This document shows, piece after piece, positions 44,066-54,257 of a stretch of 64,000 nucleotides of DNA. This stretch comes from JAKAVN01 sp963734845. Its GTDB lineage: Bacteria; Desulfobacterota; Binatia; Binatales; Binataceae. Numbering within the stretch: position 1 is the stretch's first letter; each line of letters starts with the position of its first letter. The notes below the pieces were generated by a model. The model was not told the DNA's origin. It saw nothing but the letters and a program-made list of their open reading frames with translations, and made no database searches. The stretch covers positions 219,503-283,502 of the forward strand of contig CAVTIS010000002.1 of the NCBI GenBank assembly GCA_963734845.1. The letters are read 5' to 3'. A program made the translations under genes and the position numbers.

Positions 44066-45478
44066 ATGAGGCTCGAGGAACTGACGATCGGCGAGGCGGG
44101 GGCAGCGCTTCGCCGCGGCGAGATGACGGCGGCCGCCTACGCCGAGGCGCTGCTCGAGCGCTGCGCCAGGGTGGCGTCGCTCAACGCCTTCATCGCGCAG
44201 GATGCGGCCACGGTGAGGTCCGCGGCGCGGCGCGCCGACGAGGCGCGGAAGGCGGGCGGTCCCCTGGGGCCCCTCCACGGCGTGCCGCTCGCGATCAAAG
44301 ACAACGTCGATACCGCGGATCTGCCGACGACCGGCGGCACAGCGGGTCTCAAGGCAAACCGGCCGAAGCGGAACGCGCCCGTCGCGCAAAAACTCCTCGA
44401 CGCCGGCGCCATCTTGTTCGGCAAGGCCAACCTGCACGAGCTTGCCTTCGGCGTCACGAACAACAACAAATCCTTCGGGGCCGCGCGCAACCCATACGAT
44501 CCGTCGCGCATTCCCGGTGGCTCGAGCGGCGGGACCGCGGCGGCTGTGGCGGCGCGGTTGGTAGCCGGCGGGATCGGCTCGGACACGGGCGGCTCGGTGC
44601 GCATTCCGGCGGCGCTCTGCGGAATTGTCGGCTTCCGCCCGACGACGGGGCGCTGGTCCGCCGCCGGCGTCGTCCCGATCTCGCCCACGCGCGACACGCC
44701 CGGCCCCATGACGCGCAGCGTCGCGGATTGCGTCCTGCTCGACGGCATCGTCACCGGCGGGGCCACCGCCCTCGCGCCCGCCACGCTCCAGGGAATGAGA
44801 CTCGGCGTGCCCCGCGGCTATTTCTGGGAGAACCTCGACGGCAATCTGGCGCGCCTTCTGGAGGATGCGCTGGCGCGGCTGCGCGATGCTGGCGCCGTGC
44901 TCGTCGAGGGCGACGTCGTCGATGTGGGGCGGCTCAACAATGCCGCCACCTTCCCCATCGCGCTCTACGAGGTAGTGCGGTCGCTCAAGGCCTATCTCAC
45001 CTCGCACGAGGTCGGACTCGATCTCGCCGGCCTCATAGCGGCGGTCAAGAGCCCGGACGTGAAGGACGTGCTCGAGGCCGCGACTGGCGCCGGCGCTGTG
45101 TCGGAGGCGGCATATCGCGAGGCGCTCAAGAATCGCGCGGCGCTACAGGAGAGTTTTCGTCGCTATTTTCGAGAGCACAGCGTGACCGTCGCGCTCTTGC
45201 CCACGACGCCGCTGCCAGCCGCAAAGATCGGCGAGGACGAGACTACGCTCTTGAACGGCGCCGCGGTGCCGACCTTCCCGACCTTCATCCGCAATACCGA
45301 CCCTGGCAGCGTCGCCGGCGTCCCGACGCTGAGCCTGCCGGCAGGGATCACGAAGGCGGGGCTTCCGGTCGGGCTCGAGCTCGATGGGCCGGAAGGCAAC
45401 GACTATCAGGTGCTTGCGGTGGGCTGTGCCATCGAGGCCGTGCTGCCAAAGCTGCCGGCACCTCCATTTCCGAAGTGA
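44066..45478 (+). CDS. Amidase-signature hydrolase
   Basis: 470 aa. Ser-cisSer-Lys triad: Lys in PLAIKDNVDTADLPTTGGT, and serines in IPGGSSGGTAAAVAARLVAG and SDTGGSVRIPAALCGIVGF. Closest in layout to indoleacetamide or mandelamide hydrolases. GC content and third-position G/C seem higher than in neighbours, and the gene stands alone beside integrase debris, so recent transfer is possible. Substrate unknown. Confidence 0.9.
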   Translation: MRLEELTIGEAGAALRRGEMTAAAYAEALLERCARVASLNAFIAQDAATVRSAARRADEARKAGGPLGPLHGVPLAIKDNVDTADLPTTGGTAGLKANRPKRNAPVAQKLLDAGAILFGKANLHELAFGVTNNNKSFGAARNPYDPSRIPGGSSGGTAAAVAARLVAGGIGSDTGGSVRIPAALCGIVGFRPTTGRWSAAGVVPISPTRDTPGPMTRSVADCVLLDGIVTGGATALAPATLQGMRLGVPRGYFWENLDGNLARLLEDALARLRDAGAVLVEGDVVDVGRLNNAATFPIALYEVVRSLKAYLTSHEVGLDLAGLIAAVKSPDVKDVLEAATGAGAVSEAAYREALKNRAALQESFRRYFREHSVTVALLPTTPLPAAKIGEDETTLLNGAAVPTFPTFIRNTDPGSVAGVPTLSLPAGITKAGLPVGLELDGPEGNDYQVLAVGCAIEAVLPKLPAPPFPK

Positions 45479-45768
45479 TCGCGCGAACCCGCGCCAAGGA
45501 TCGTGAAGTGAGTCAAGATTCAACCGGCGTACTGAGTCTCGGCGCTTAGCGCTACTGCGGCGAGCCGCCGCAGCTCGAGAACGTCACTGAACAGAAGGGC
45601 GGTCGCCGCTTGTCGGGCGGATTGTCAGAACCGCGGGCTTGACAGCGTCGCATCAAACCTCTCCGAACAACGCGTCAAAAGATCGCTCGCATCATCTGGG
45701 CGGCGGTTGCTGAATCGCAACTGCCTCTGCCGTTACAATCCTGCTTTTTTTGTCCACGGAAATGTCTC

Positions 45769-48700
45769 CTAGCGACCCAGGTCATCGAGCAGGGCCTTGG
45801 CGTCCTTCAGGTCGCGGGTGTCGAAACCCTCGGTGAACCAGCCGTAGATGTCCGCGAGCATCGTGCGAGCTTCGTCGCGCCGCCCCTGCTTCGTGAGCAG
45901 CCGGGCAAGGCTCGTCGTGGCGCGAAGCTCAAACCATTTCGCGCCATGCCGGCCGGCGATCTCGATCGCTTTGCGAAAGCAACCTTCCGCCGAGGCGGTT
46001 TGCTCGGCACCTTTCATCAAAAGCAAATCGCCTTCGAGCCGGTAGTAGTCTGGCTCGTAGAACTTGGCGCCGGTGGCTTGCGCAAAGGCCACAGCTTCCG
46101 AGACGAGCTTGAGGCCCTCCTCGATGCGGCGCGCTTCGAGCAGACCCTCGAGAAGTTGCGACGTAAAGTGTGCAACCCTTGTAGACACGCCAATCTCATC
46201 AAGTTGATCCAAACCCGCCCTCAACTCGGTCACTCCCAGGTCGGGCTGTCCCAGATGCGCGCGCGCCCAACCGCGCTGCAAGGTCGAAAACGCCAGCTCC
46301 CAGTGGAATCCATACTGTGACGCCAGCGCGATGTTTTGTTCCGCATAATCCAGCACTGATTGAGGCTCCCGAATCAGCAGATGAAGCCATCCGGCTATAC
46401 TGCCAATCACTGCCTTCGGGGATGGACGGTCGTGGGCAACTGCTATTGCCTGTTTGATTTGCGAACGAGCTTGATCGGCGTAGCCAAGAAAGATCGAGGT
46501 TGTTGCCAGCAAGCCAGCGGCCAAAACGCGAGGATCACCCATGTAGAAATCAGCTTCGAGTCGTGCCGGGGCGGGCAGGTGCAGCGCCCGCTCGAAATAT
46601 CCCCGCGCGGCTCGCCATTCGCCCAGCCACCACATCACCTCGCCGATGTGCGTGTAGGCGACAAGCTGGTTCATGGGATCGCGAGTGGAGTCAGCTAGGC
46701 GAAGGAGTCGCTCGCTCACTTCCTGTGCTTTATGGACCTGTCCCCTAAAGAGAAAGAGGCCACTGGATCGTCCGAGCAGTTTGCACAGTTGGGCGGAATC
46801 TCCGAGCGCCTCGCACGAAGCTATGGCCTTTTCGAGGGTTTCTTCCACGGCGGCTGCCGCGGGCCCGAGGATGGCAGCATGCGCGGCCACCAGAACGAGC
46901 TGAAGGTCAAGCTCGCGCCTGGCGCGCTCAGGGCTCGGAGCCTGGTCGTGTAACAATTTGAGGCCCGCATCGACTTGAGCAACGGCCTCGGAATTTGCTC
47001 CCTGTTCGGCCAGCCGGTGAGCGAAACGCCGCACGAAGTCCAGCGCTTTTTCGGTGTTGCCGCTGCGCGTATAGTGATGGGACAACTCGCCGAGCCGTTC
47101 TTCCAACTTGGCCGCGTAAAGCGACCCCAGGGCTTGTCCGGTGCGCTCGTGGAGGAGCTTGCGGCGCTCGCTGAGCACTGAGTTGTAAGCCACCTCCTGT
47201 GTCAGAGCATGCTTGAAAGTGTACTCGATATCGCCGGTGGCGGGTTGCTCGTAGATGAATTCAGCCATCTGCAGGTCGGCAAGCATCCGATTCAGGTCGT
47301 CATCCGCCCCGTCGACAACCCGCCTGACCAGCGACAACGCGAACTCCCGTCCAATCACGGCGAGCGCCTGCAACAGCTCTTTCTCATCGGGCGGCAGCCG
47401 ATCGATGCGCGAGGCCAGGATGCCCTGCACTGTGGGCGGAATTTTCAGCTCGCCCGGGGCCTTGGTGAGTTTGACGGTTCCGTTGCGGAGCAGCGCGGCA
47501 TCTTCAAACAGCTCCTGCACAATCTCCTCCATGAAGAAGGGATTGCCCTCGGTCTTCTCGATGATCAACCGCTTGAGTGGCAGCAGATCCGCGCCCTCGC
47601 CCAACAGCGCCGAGAGCATTTCCTCGGCGCTCTCCTTACCGATCGGGTCGAGACGAAGCTGAGTGTAATAGGTCTTGCTATTCCACTGATGCGAATACTC
47701 GGGACGGTAGTTCACCAGCAGCAGGAACTTCGCGGTACCTATCGAATCGGCGAGCAGGTTCAGCAGCTCCTGGGTTTGTTCATCGATCCAGTGGAGGTCT
47801 TCGAAGATCACCATCAGCGGCTGATTGAGCGACTCGCGCAGCAGGATGCGTTTGATCGCTTCCAGCGTCCGCCGCTTCTTGATCTGCCCGTCCATCTGCG
47901 CCAGCGGATCGTCACCCTCGACAATCCCGAGCAGCGCGAAGAGATAGGGCAGTGCGTCTTCAAGAGTACGATCAAGCATCAAGACCTTGCCGCCAACCTT
48001 CTCGCGCCGGGACCGTGCATCATCATTCGAGGTGATACGGCAATACCCGTGCAGCAAGTCGATCACCGGTAGATAGGCGTTGGCTTTGCCGTACGAGGCC
48101 GACAACGCATCGAGCACCATCCAGTCTGATTGCGAAGTTGCCTTGAACTCGAAAAAGAGGCGTGACTTTCCGACCCCCGGCTCGGCCATCGCGGCCACGA
48201 CCTGACCGTGACCGGCTTTGACCTGCTCGGCGGCGTGCCTCAGCGCCTCCATCTCGCGCTCGCGCCCGACGAACTTGGTCAGCCCGCGACCGGCCGCGCG
48301 TTGCAACCGCGTCCGCAACGGGCCGAGGCCGATCACTTCGTAAACATTGACCGGCTCACTAACGCCCTTGATCCTGCTCGCGCCGAGCGCCTTGAGTTGG
48401 AAGTAGCCTTCGACGAACTTCCGGACACTCTCGCCGATCACCACCGAGCCCGGCGCCGCGAGGGTTTGCAGGCGCGCGGCCAAGCTGATCGAATGCCCGA
48501 TGGGGGTGTATTCGGTATGCGCGTCCCCGGTTTGGATGGATCGGACCACCACCTCTCCGCTGTTGACTCCCACCCGAACCGATAGCGGCGGCTGCCCCCG
48601 CTCGCGCAACTTGTCGGCGTAACGCTTGAGGTCCTCCTGCATCCTGCGGGCAGCGTGCAGGGCTCGTTGCGGATGATCTTCATGGGCGACCGGAGCGCCA

Positions 48701-49137
48701 AACAACGCGAAGATGCCATCACCGGTCGATTGCGCCACATAGCCCTCGTAGCGATGCACTGCGTCCATCATCAGCTTGAGCGCGGGATCGACCAGGCGGC
48801 GCGCCTCCTCTGGGTCGAGGTCCTCGATCAGCTCCATCGAGCCCTTGATGTCGGCGAACAGCGCGGTGACGGTCTTGCGCTCGCCGTCGATTACCGTCGA
48901 AGCGTCTCGCTGCTCGGGCGTGACGCGAATATTGGGAGCCGTTGATGCGGATTGAGGTGAACTGGTAACCGCAGGTGCCGCCCTAACAGCGAGCGCGGTG
49001 CCACAGTCCTCGCAAAACGCCGATGATGGCGCATTTTCCGCGCCGCACTTCGGACAGCGACTGGAAAGCGGGCTGCCGCAGGCAGCGCAGAATTTCCTAC
49101 TTGTCGTGCTTTCGGTCCCGCACTTAGTGCAGCGCAT
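45769..49137 (-). CDS. Zinc-ribbon adenylate/guanylate cyclase with AAA ATPase and TPR domains
   Basis: 1122 aa from the ATG at 49137 (AAGG upstream). Two zinc ribbons at residues 1-50 (CTKCG..CAACG and CPKCG..CEDCG), then a class III cyclase domain near 85-260 (ALFADIKGSMELIEDLDPEE; STGDGIFALFGAP), an AAA/NACHT-like ATPase from about 295 (FVGREREMEALRHAAEQ; Walker A AEPGVGKSRLFFE; Walker B LMVIFEDLHWIDE) and helical TPR-like repeats to the end. Signal-integrating cyclase of a widespread soil-bacterial type; ligand unknown. No partner gene adjacent. Confidence 0.9.
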   Translation of the reverse strand: MRCTKCGTESTTSRKFCAACGSPLSSRCPKCGAENAPSSAFCEDCGTALAVRAAPAVTSSPQSASTAPNIRVTPEQRDASTVIDGERKTVTALFADIKGSMELIEDLDPEEARRLVDPALKLMMDAVHRYEGYVAQSTGDGIFALFGAPVAHEDHPQRALHAARRMQEDLKRYADKLRERGQPPLSVRVGVNSGEVVVRSIQTGDAHTEYTPIGHSISLAARLQTLAAPGSVVIGESVRKFVEGYFQLKALGASRIKGVSEPVNVYEVIGLGPLRTRLQRAAGRGLTKFVGREREMEALRHAAEQVKAGHGQVVAAMAEPGVGKSRLFFEFKATSQSDWMVLDALSASYGKANAYLPVIDLLHGYCRITSNDDARSRREKVGGKVLMLDRTLEDALPYLFALLGIVEGDDPLAQMDGQIKKRRTLEAIKRILLRESLNQPLMVIFEDLHWIDEQTQELLNLLADSIGTAKFLLLVNYRPEYSHQWNSKTYYTQLRLDPIGKESAEEMLSALLGEGADLLPLKRLIIEKTEGNPFFMEEIVQELFEDAALLRNGTVKLTKAPGELKIPPTVQGILASRIDRLPPDEKELLQALAVIGREFALSLVRRVVDGADDDLNRMLADLQMAEFIYEQPATGDIEYTFKHALTQEVAYNSVLSERRKLLHERTGQALGSLYAAKLEERLGELSHHYTRSGNTEKALDFVRRFAHRLAEQGANSEAVAQVDAGLKLLHDQAPSPERARRELDLQLVLVAAHAAILGPAAAAVEETLEKAIASCEALGDSAQLCKLLGRSSGLFLFRGQVHKAQEVSERLLRLADSTRDPMNQLVAYTHIGEVMWWLGEWRAARGYFERALHLPAPARLEADFYMGDPRVLAAGLLATTSIFLGYADQARSQIKQAIAVAHDRPSPKAVIGSIAGWLHLLIREPQSVLDYAEQNIALASQYGFHWELAFSTLQRGWARAHLGQPDLGVTELRAGLDQLDEIGVSTRVAHFTSQLLEGLLEARRIEEGLKLVSEAVAFAQATGAKFYEPDYYRLEGDLLLMKGAEQTASAEGCFRKAIEIAGRHGAKWFELRATTSLARLLTKQGRRDEARTMLADIYGWFTEGFDTRDLKDAKALLDDLGR

Positions 49138-49318
49138 CGCCTTACCGGAAAACCGAGCGACTCGCCCTTCTTGTATCACCCGGTGCCGGGAAGGGGCAGC
49201 GGGCTGCGGAAAGACGGTCGCACTTCGTCCTATCGCTCATAGAGCAGTAGGGACCGTGCTCGGAGGAGGAGTTAGGGATGCGGAAGAAGTCCGTGGCCGG
49301 AGACAAGCTTGCTTGGAC

Positions 49319-49933
49319 CTACTCCGGCGATCGTAGCGACGCGAGTTTGTCCACTCTCTTCTTGAGCCGCTTGAGGCGTAGGGCCAGGAAGATCAAGAGC
49401 GCTGCCAACAGCAGAGCCGCCAGAGCAATGATCCACGAGATGGCGACCACGCCGGTTCCTGGCCAGATCAGCAATATCAGGCCGACTAGTGCCACCGCCC
49501 CGCCCATAGTGGTCATGAGGCCACGCTCGGTGTCCTCGATGTTCGCGCGGCGAGCGGCCAGGATGTTACTTACCCCGGTGAAGAGTGCCCACCCGCCGAA
49601 GATCATGAGTACGGTTCGGGCAGACGTGCTGGGCAGAAAAAGGAGAATCCCGCCGACCGCAAGGCTTACGACAGCCTGCAGCAGGTAGGTGCCGCGGTCG
49701 GACGCCCGTAGCACTCCCACTAGTCCAGGCAAACCGTCCGCCAGCAAATAGAGACCGATCATACGCGTCAGGATTGTGAAACTGAGAGTTGGCCAGATGA
49801 GCGCACAGATGCCTAGCAGCGCAGCGAACGCGCCGCGCAGCATAAAGGCCCACCATATGTCACCGAGTTTGCCGCTCACGCGACTCTGCACTCCGGCTGC
49901 AAGGGACTGGAGGGGCTCCTTTCGTTCGTTCAT
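49319..49933 (-). CDS. HdeD-family (DUF308) membrane protein
   Basis: 204 aa with six membrane segments (FMLRGAFAALLGICALIWP; LTRMIGLYLLADGLPGLVGV; AVVSLAVGGILLFLPS; VLMIFGGWALFTGVSNI; GGAVALVGLILLIWPG; WIIALAALLLAALLIFLALR). The HdeD family is linked to acid resistance in E. coli. Basic C-terminal tail. Stand-alone. Confidence 0.85.
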   Translation of the reverse strand: MNERKEPLQSLAAGVQSRVSGKLGDIWWAFMLRGAFAALLGICALIWPTLSFTILTRMIGLYLLADGLPGLVGVLRASDRGTYLLQAVVSLAVGGILLFLPSTSARTVLMIFGGWALFTGVSNILAARRANIEDTERGLMTTMGGAVALVGLILLIWPGTGVVAISWIIALAALLLAALLIFLALRLKRLKKRVDKLASLRSPE

Positions 49934-50215
49934 GGTGTATTTCCTCGTAGCGTTTCCCGACGTTCACGCCATGCATGCGCCAAACATGTGGCTCCCCGTC
50001 GTGATTGAATTTTCTGAATGAACAACCTACGCCCCTCGAGGGGGTGACCGCGACCAAGCCTCACTGGGCCAGGTAGCGGTAGCGAGAAACCCGAAAGACC
50101 GCTGCGGCGTCCAGTCTGAATCAGTTTCCCGCTCGCGCGCGTTTGCTGCTGCCGATGCGACTGTGCAAGCCTTCGACGGATACGCGTCAACGATGACGCT
50201 CGATCGGAGGCGAAG

Positions 50216-51664
50216 ATGAAAGGCGAACTCGCGAACCTCGATGCCACCGAACAGGCTGAACTGGTCCGCAAAAAGGAAGTGTCGCCGCTCGAACTGGTCG
50301 ACGCGGCCATCGCCCGCATAGAAAGAGTCAATCCTCAACTCAACGCTATTATCACGCCTTTGTTTGACAAGGCGCGTGCGCAGGCCCGCGCCGGCGCGAT
50401 TCCTGATGGCCGGCTGCGCGGAGTACCGTTTCTGCTCAAGGACCTGATGTGCGCTTCGGAAGGGGACTCGATCCACAACGGCATGCGGCTGTTCCGCGAG
50501 GCCGGCATCATCGCCCCGTACGACACCTACTTGGCTGCAAAGTTCAAGGCCGCAGGGCTAATCTGTATCGGCAAAACCAACACCCCCGAGTTGGGACTTA
50601 ATGTCACGACCGAGCCCGAGGCCTATGGGCCTAGCCGCAACCCCTGGGATTTATCCCGATCCACGGGCGGCTCCAGCGGTGGCTCCGCCGCCGCAGTCGC
50701 ATCAAGGATGGTGGCAGTCGCTCACGCCAACGACGGCGGCGGTTCGATTCGTATCCCGGCCAGCGAATGCGGCCTCGTCGGACTTAAGCCTTCGCGTGGC
50801 CGTGTGTCCCTTGGCCCCGACATGGGCGACGCATGGCATGGACTCGCGATCGAAGGGGTGGTGAGCCGATCGGTGCGGGACACCGCTACCGTACTCGACG
50901 CGATCGCCGGTAACATGCCCGGCGATCCGTATTCGGCGCCGCCGCAACGCCGCCCGTTCATCCAGGAAGTTGGCGCCAACCCCGGCCGGCTGCGCGTCGG
51001 CGTAATGAAGCGGACGCCGCAGGGAGGCGCCGCACTACATCCCGACTGCGTCGCTGCGGCTGAGGACGGCACCCGCCTGATGGAGTCGCTGGGACACACC
51101 GTCGAAGAGTCGTACCCGGTGGCACTGGACGAAAATGAATTTGTCGAGCGCTTCAACGACGTGGTCTGCGCCCATGCCAGGGCGCTGCTCGATCAGATTG
51201 GCACGCTGTTCGGCAGAGAGATCAAAGAGGATGACCTCGAGCTATGGACGTGGACCTTGGCTCAGCGGGGCGCGCGAACTTCCGCCAGCCAATACCTTGC
51301 CTCCATCCTGTGGTTGCAGGTCTGGACTCGCCGGATCGCCCGATGGTGGTCAGAAGAGAAGTTCGATCTCCTGCTAACGCCGACGCTCGCCGAGCCACCT
51401 CCTCCTCTGGGGACGCTGATTGCATCGAAGGATAATCCCACACGCTTTTGGCAGCGGGTGGCCGACCTGATCCAGTTCACGCCGCAGTACAACGCCACGG
51501 GCCAGCCGGCAATGTCGCTGCCGTTGTATTGGAACGCGGTGGGCTTGCCGATCGGAATTCAGTTGGTGGCGGCTTTCGGGCGCGAGGACCTGCTCCTCCA
51601 GGTTGCCGCACAGGCCGAGCAAGCGCGGCCATGGAAAGACCGCCGTCCGCCGGTCTGCGCGTAG
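50216..51664 (+). CDS. Amidase-signature hydrolase, second copy
   Basis: 482 aa. Lys in FLLKDLMCASEGDSIHNG and serine motifs RSTGGSSGGSAAAVASRMVA and NDGGGSIRIPASECGLVG. The inserted segment after the first motif (SIHNGMRLFREAGI) and the C-terminal TPQYNATGQPAMSLPLYWN are those of 6-aminohexanoate-cyclic-dimer-hydrolase-like and aryl-acylamidase enzymes. Only distantly related to the amidase at 44066. Ribosome-binding site GGAGGCGAAG precedes the ATG. Confidence 0.9.
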   Translation: MKGELANLDATEQAELVRKKEVSPLELVDAAIARIERVNPQLNAIITPLFDKARAQARAGAIPDGRLRGVPFLLKDLMCASEGDSIHNGMRLFREAGIIAPYDTYLAAKFKAAGLICIGKTNTPELGLNVTTEPEAYGPSRNPWDLSRSTGGSSGGSAAAVASRMVAVAHANDGGGSIRIPASECGLVGLKPSRGRVSLGPDMGDAWHGLAIEGVVSRSVRDTATVLDAIAGNMPGDPYSAPPQRRPFIQEVGANPGRLRVGVMKRTPQGGAALHPDCVAAAEDGTRLMESLGHTVEESYPVALDENEFVERFNDVVCAHARALLDQIGTLFGREIKEDDLELWTWTLAQRGARTSASQYLASILWLQVWTRRIARWWSEEKFDLLLTPTLAEPPPPLGTLIASKDNPTRFWQRVADLIQFTPQYNATGQPAMSLPLYWNAVGLPIGIQLVAAFGREDLLLQVAAQAEQARPWKDRRPPVCA

Positions 51665-51739
51665 TTCGCGAGCGCTGGCGCAGACGCACGAGAGCTTCTT
51701 CAAGCTGGACCACAGCAGTGCTGAGAAAGGACTAGCCGA

Positions 51740-52453
51740 ATGTGCGGGCGATTCACCCTGACTTGGGACGAATGGCGACGAGCGGCCGAGGCGCTCAGGA
51801 TTGACGATGACAGTGACGTGGCGGCGAACTACCGGCCGCGCTTCAATATTGCGCCAACGGATCAGCATTTCCTCGTTACCTCCGAGTTCGAGCGTCGAAG
51901 AGTCCGGCGCGCCCGCTGGGGTTTGGTCAACAGCCGGGCCACCGACAACCGGCGCGCCAGCCAGTGCATCAACGCCAAGGCCGAGACGCTCGAACAGCGG
52001 GTGACCTTTCGTGAAGCTTTCCAGCAGCGCCGCTGTGTCGTTCCGGCTGACGGTTTCTACGAATGGACCGGCTCCAAGGGTAAGCGCCAACCCCTCTGGA
52101 TCCACCCTCGCTCCGGCGACCTGATGCTCTTCGCCGGCCTGTATGAAAGCTGGTACCCGGAACGGAATAAGCCCGAGGTCACGTTCACGATCGTGACGTG
52201 CGCCGCGAATGCAGTGATCGGCGAGATTCACGATCGAATGCCGGTGATCCTCGACGAACGCGCGGCGGAGGACTGGATGAATCCGCGAGAGGAAGACCCG
52301 CTGTCACTAAAGCGGTTGCTCGTGCCGGCGCCTTCGGAGCTGCTCGTGATGCAACCCGCCTCGCCGCTCGCAAACAGTGTGAAAAACGAGGGCCCCGCGC
52401 TCCTCGAGCTTGTAACGGCGAATCAAGCGAGTCGCTCACCGGGTCTCATTTGA
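51740..52453 (+). CDS. SRAP domain protein (abasic-site protein YedK/HMCES-like)
   Basis: 237 aa. Starts MCGRF, so Cys2 becomes the N terminus after Met removal and can cross-link abasic sites in single-stranded DNA. Other active-site parts are CINAKAETLEQ (Asn), VVPADGFYEW (Glu) and GEIHDRMPVIL (His). Length and order are normal. It follows the amidase by 75 bases on the same strand. Confidence 0.92.
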   Translation: MCGRFTLTWDEWRRAAEALRIDDDSDVAANYRPRFNIAPTDQHFLVTSEFERRRVRRARWGLVNSRATDNRRASQCINAKAETLEQRVTFREAFQQRRCVVPADGFYEWTGSKGKRQPLWIHPRSGDLMLFAGLYESWYPERNKPEVTFTIVTCAANAVIGEIHDRMPVILDERAAEDWMNPREEDPLSLKRLLVPAPSELLVMQPASPLANSVKNEGPALLELVTANQASRSPGLI

Positions 52454-52639
52454 TCCGTAGCCTAATTTGCTGGTTTCCGGCGAGACTCAAAACCACCGGC
52501 GCAGGTCAAACGCGCGCGATATTGATGTTGGACTGGATTCGCGAGAAATTCGCTCTCTTGGATTTGTTGAGCTTCGACGCGCAACTCGCGCAAACCCGCC
52601 CGCGCCCAAACGCGGGCCATGTTAAGCGCACGAGCAGAT

Positions 52640-52961
52640 AGCGGCGGCTGGCTTCGGCATTGCAACCGCCAGCCGTGCTTGGCGCGCGGTGAGCCGGGCG
52701 CTGGCGCGGATCCCCAAGCAGGAGGCCGATCAGGCGCGCGAAGCACAACTCGCCCGCCTGCAGGCCCTCCGAATGCTGCTCTGGAACCAGGCGGTCGCTG
52801 ATCCCATCAGAGCCGCCGAGGCGCTCATCAAGCTCGAGGCCCGGGAGGCCCGACTGTTAGGGCTCGACATGCCGACCAAGGTTGCGGTGACTGAGCCCGA
52901 AGGGAACGGCATACCGCTGGAGACCATCCGCCTGGTTCTGAGAAGGAAGGAGGGTCATGCG
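52640..52961 (+). pseudogene. Phage-like DNA-packaging/regulatory protein remnant
   Basis: The frame reads VSRALARIPKQEADQAREAQ, then LARLQALRMLLWNQAVADPI, IRAAEALIKLEAREARLLGL and DMPTKV. The pattern (ARIPKQEA, R..QL.RL.AL, A...LIK...R.ARLLGLD.P) is typical of small phage and prophage proteins of terminase-associated type. Its end runs in frame into the acyl-CoA dehydrogenase-like gene, and no proper start is seen, so I treat it as a remnant. Confidence 0.45.
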
Positions 52962-54149
52962 ATGAACTCCGGTGCCGACGTTGTCGCGACTGACGTGCGC
53001 AAGGCGGCGGCCGTGCTCGGCCCTGATATTCGAGCGGCGGCCGATGAAATCGAGCGGGGAAGACGTTTACCGGCTACGATAGTCGAGTCGATGAAGCGCG
53101 CCGGCATATTCGGGATGGCGATGCCGCGGGCGTGGGGAGGATCCGAACTCGATCCCGTCGAGCAACTGCAGGTGATCGAAACTCTGTCGTACTTCGACGG
53201 TTCGGTCGGATGGTGCGCGATGATCGGCGTCGATGGCGGATACTATTCTTCGTATCTCGATCAACAAGCCGCACGCGAGATATTCCGTGACGTGAACGCA
53301 CCGACCGGGTCCAGCCTTCTTTTCGCGGGCAGTGCCTTGCGTACCGAGGGAGGCTATCGCGTAAGCGGGCGTTGGCCGTTTGTCAGTGGTTGCCAGCACT
53401 GTGAAAGCCTGGGGTTTACCTGCCGCGTTGTGGACAAGAGCGGAAAGCCGTTCGTGCGCGACGGGAGAGAACCTGAGATGCGCCTGATATTCGTCCGGCA
53501 ATCGATGGGACAGGTGCTCGACACCTGGTACAGCACCGGATTGCGCGGCAGCGGCAGCCATGACTTCGAATTGAAGGACGTATTCGTGCCGGAAGCGCAC
53601 ACTACGAGCTTTCCGGATTTTCAAAGCCACCGCCCGGGACCGCTGTATGCTTTTCCGCTTACGTTCATCTATCTGTTTCCCGCCGTGGCGCTCGGGGTCG
53701 CGCGTGCGGCGATCGACGCTTTTGCTGAAATCGCGAACCGGCGCGAGATTACCGTCGCCGCGCTCGGCGGCCAGCGCGTTTTGCTGCGCAGCGCAGCCTA
53801 CGCTCAAGCGGCTATGTCACGCGCCGAGGGTCTGGTGCGCTCCTCGCGCAGCCATGTGTATGAGGTCATGCGAGAAATCTGGGCGACCCTGGTGCGAGGC
53901 GAGCCGCTTTCAGCGCAGATGCGCGCGAGCTATGCGATCGCGGTTACGAACGCCCATCGAAGCTGCTCGAAGGCCGTCGACCTGCTTTACAAATCAAACG
54001 GCGGATCATCTGTATATGCGCGGGGGCCGCTCGACCGCTGTTTCCGCGATATCCACACGATAAGTCAGCATCATCTGGCGTCAGTGACGTTTGACGAGAA
54101 GGCCGGACAGGTTCTGCTCGGCCTTGATCCTGTTGATCAACTTTTCTGA
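52962..54149 (+). CDS. Acyl-CoA dehydrogenase-like flavoprotein (HsaA/DszC type)
   Basis: 395 aa. ATG at 52962 after AAGGAGGGT. N-terminal helices (AADEIERGRRLPATIVESMK), FGMAMPRAWGGSELDPVEQL, the beta domain with GGYRVSGRWPFVSGCQHCES, and the C-terminal helical domain (LRSAAYAQAAMSRAEG; LYKSNGGSSVYARGPLDRCF). This layout is that of group D flavin monooxygenases and related dehydrogenases that use reduced flavin from a partner. The first 91 residues of a longer reading belong to a phage remnant. Confidence 0.85.
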   Translation: MNSGADVVATDVRKAAAVLGPDIRAAADEIERGRRLPATIVESMKRAGIFGMAMPRAWGGSELDPVEQLQVIETLSYFDGSVGWCAMIGVDGGYYSSYLDQQAAREIFRDVNAPTGSSLLFAGSALRTEGGYRVSGRWPFVSGCQHCESLGFTCRVVDKSGKPFVRDGREPEMRLIFVRQSMGQVLDTWYSTGLRGSGSHDFELKDVFVPEAHTTSFPDFQSHRPGPLYAFPLTFIYLFPAVALGVARAAIDAFAEIANRREITVAALGGQRVLLRSAAYAQAAMSRAEGLVRSSRSHVYEVMREIWATLVRGEPLSAQMRASYAIAVTNAHRSCSKAVDLLYKSNGGSSVYARGPLDRCFRDIHTISQHHLASVTFDEKAGQVLLGLDPVDQLF

Positions 54150-54257
54150 TGATGCACCTGATTGAATCCTCGCGCAGACTCGAACCCGCGCGTGTCTCCA
54201 TAGCGAAGGCTAAAGCCGATTCGGGCAGGCTTTCGCATCAGAGGCAAGGAGAGCAAG

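Noticed and set aside
47209..48072. 287-codon frame opposite the cyclase gene
   Set aside because: Antisense to the ATPase domain; no independent evidence.
52590..52680. GC-rich hairpins (GCCCGCG/CGCGGGC and GGCGGCTGGC/GCCAGCCG) as a regulatory RNA
   Set aside because: Short stems in high-GC DNA beside a decayed phage gene; no conserved RNA pattern recognised.
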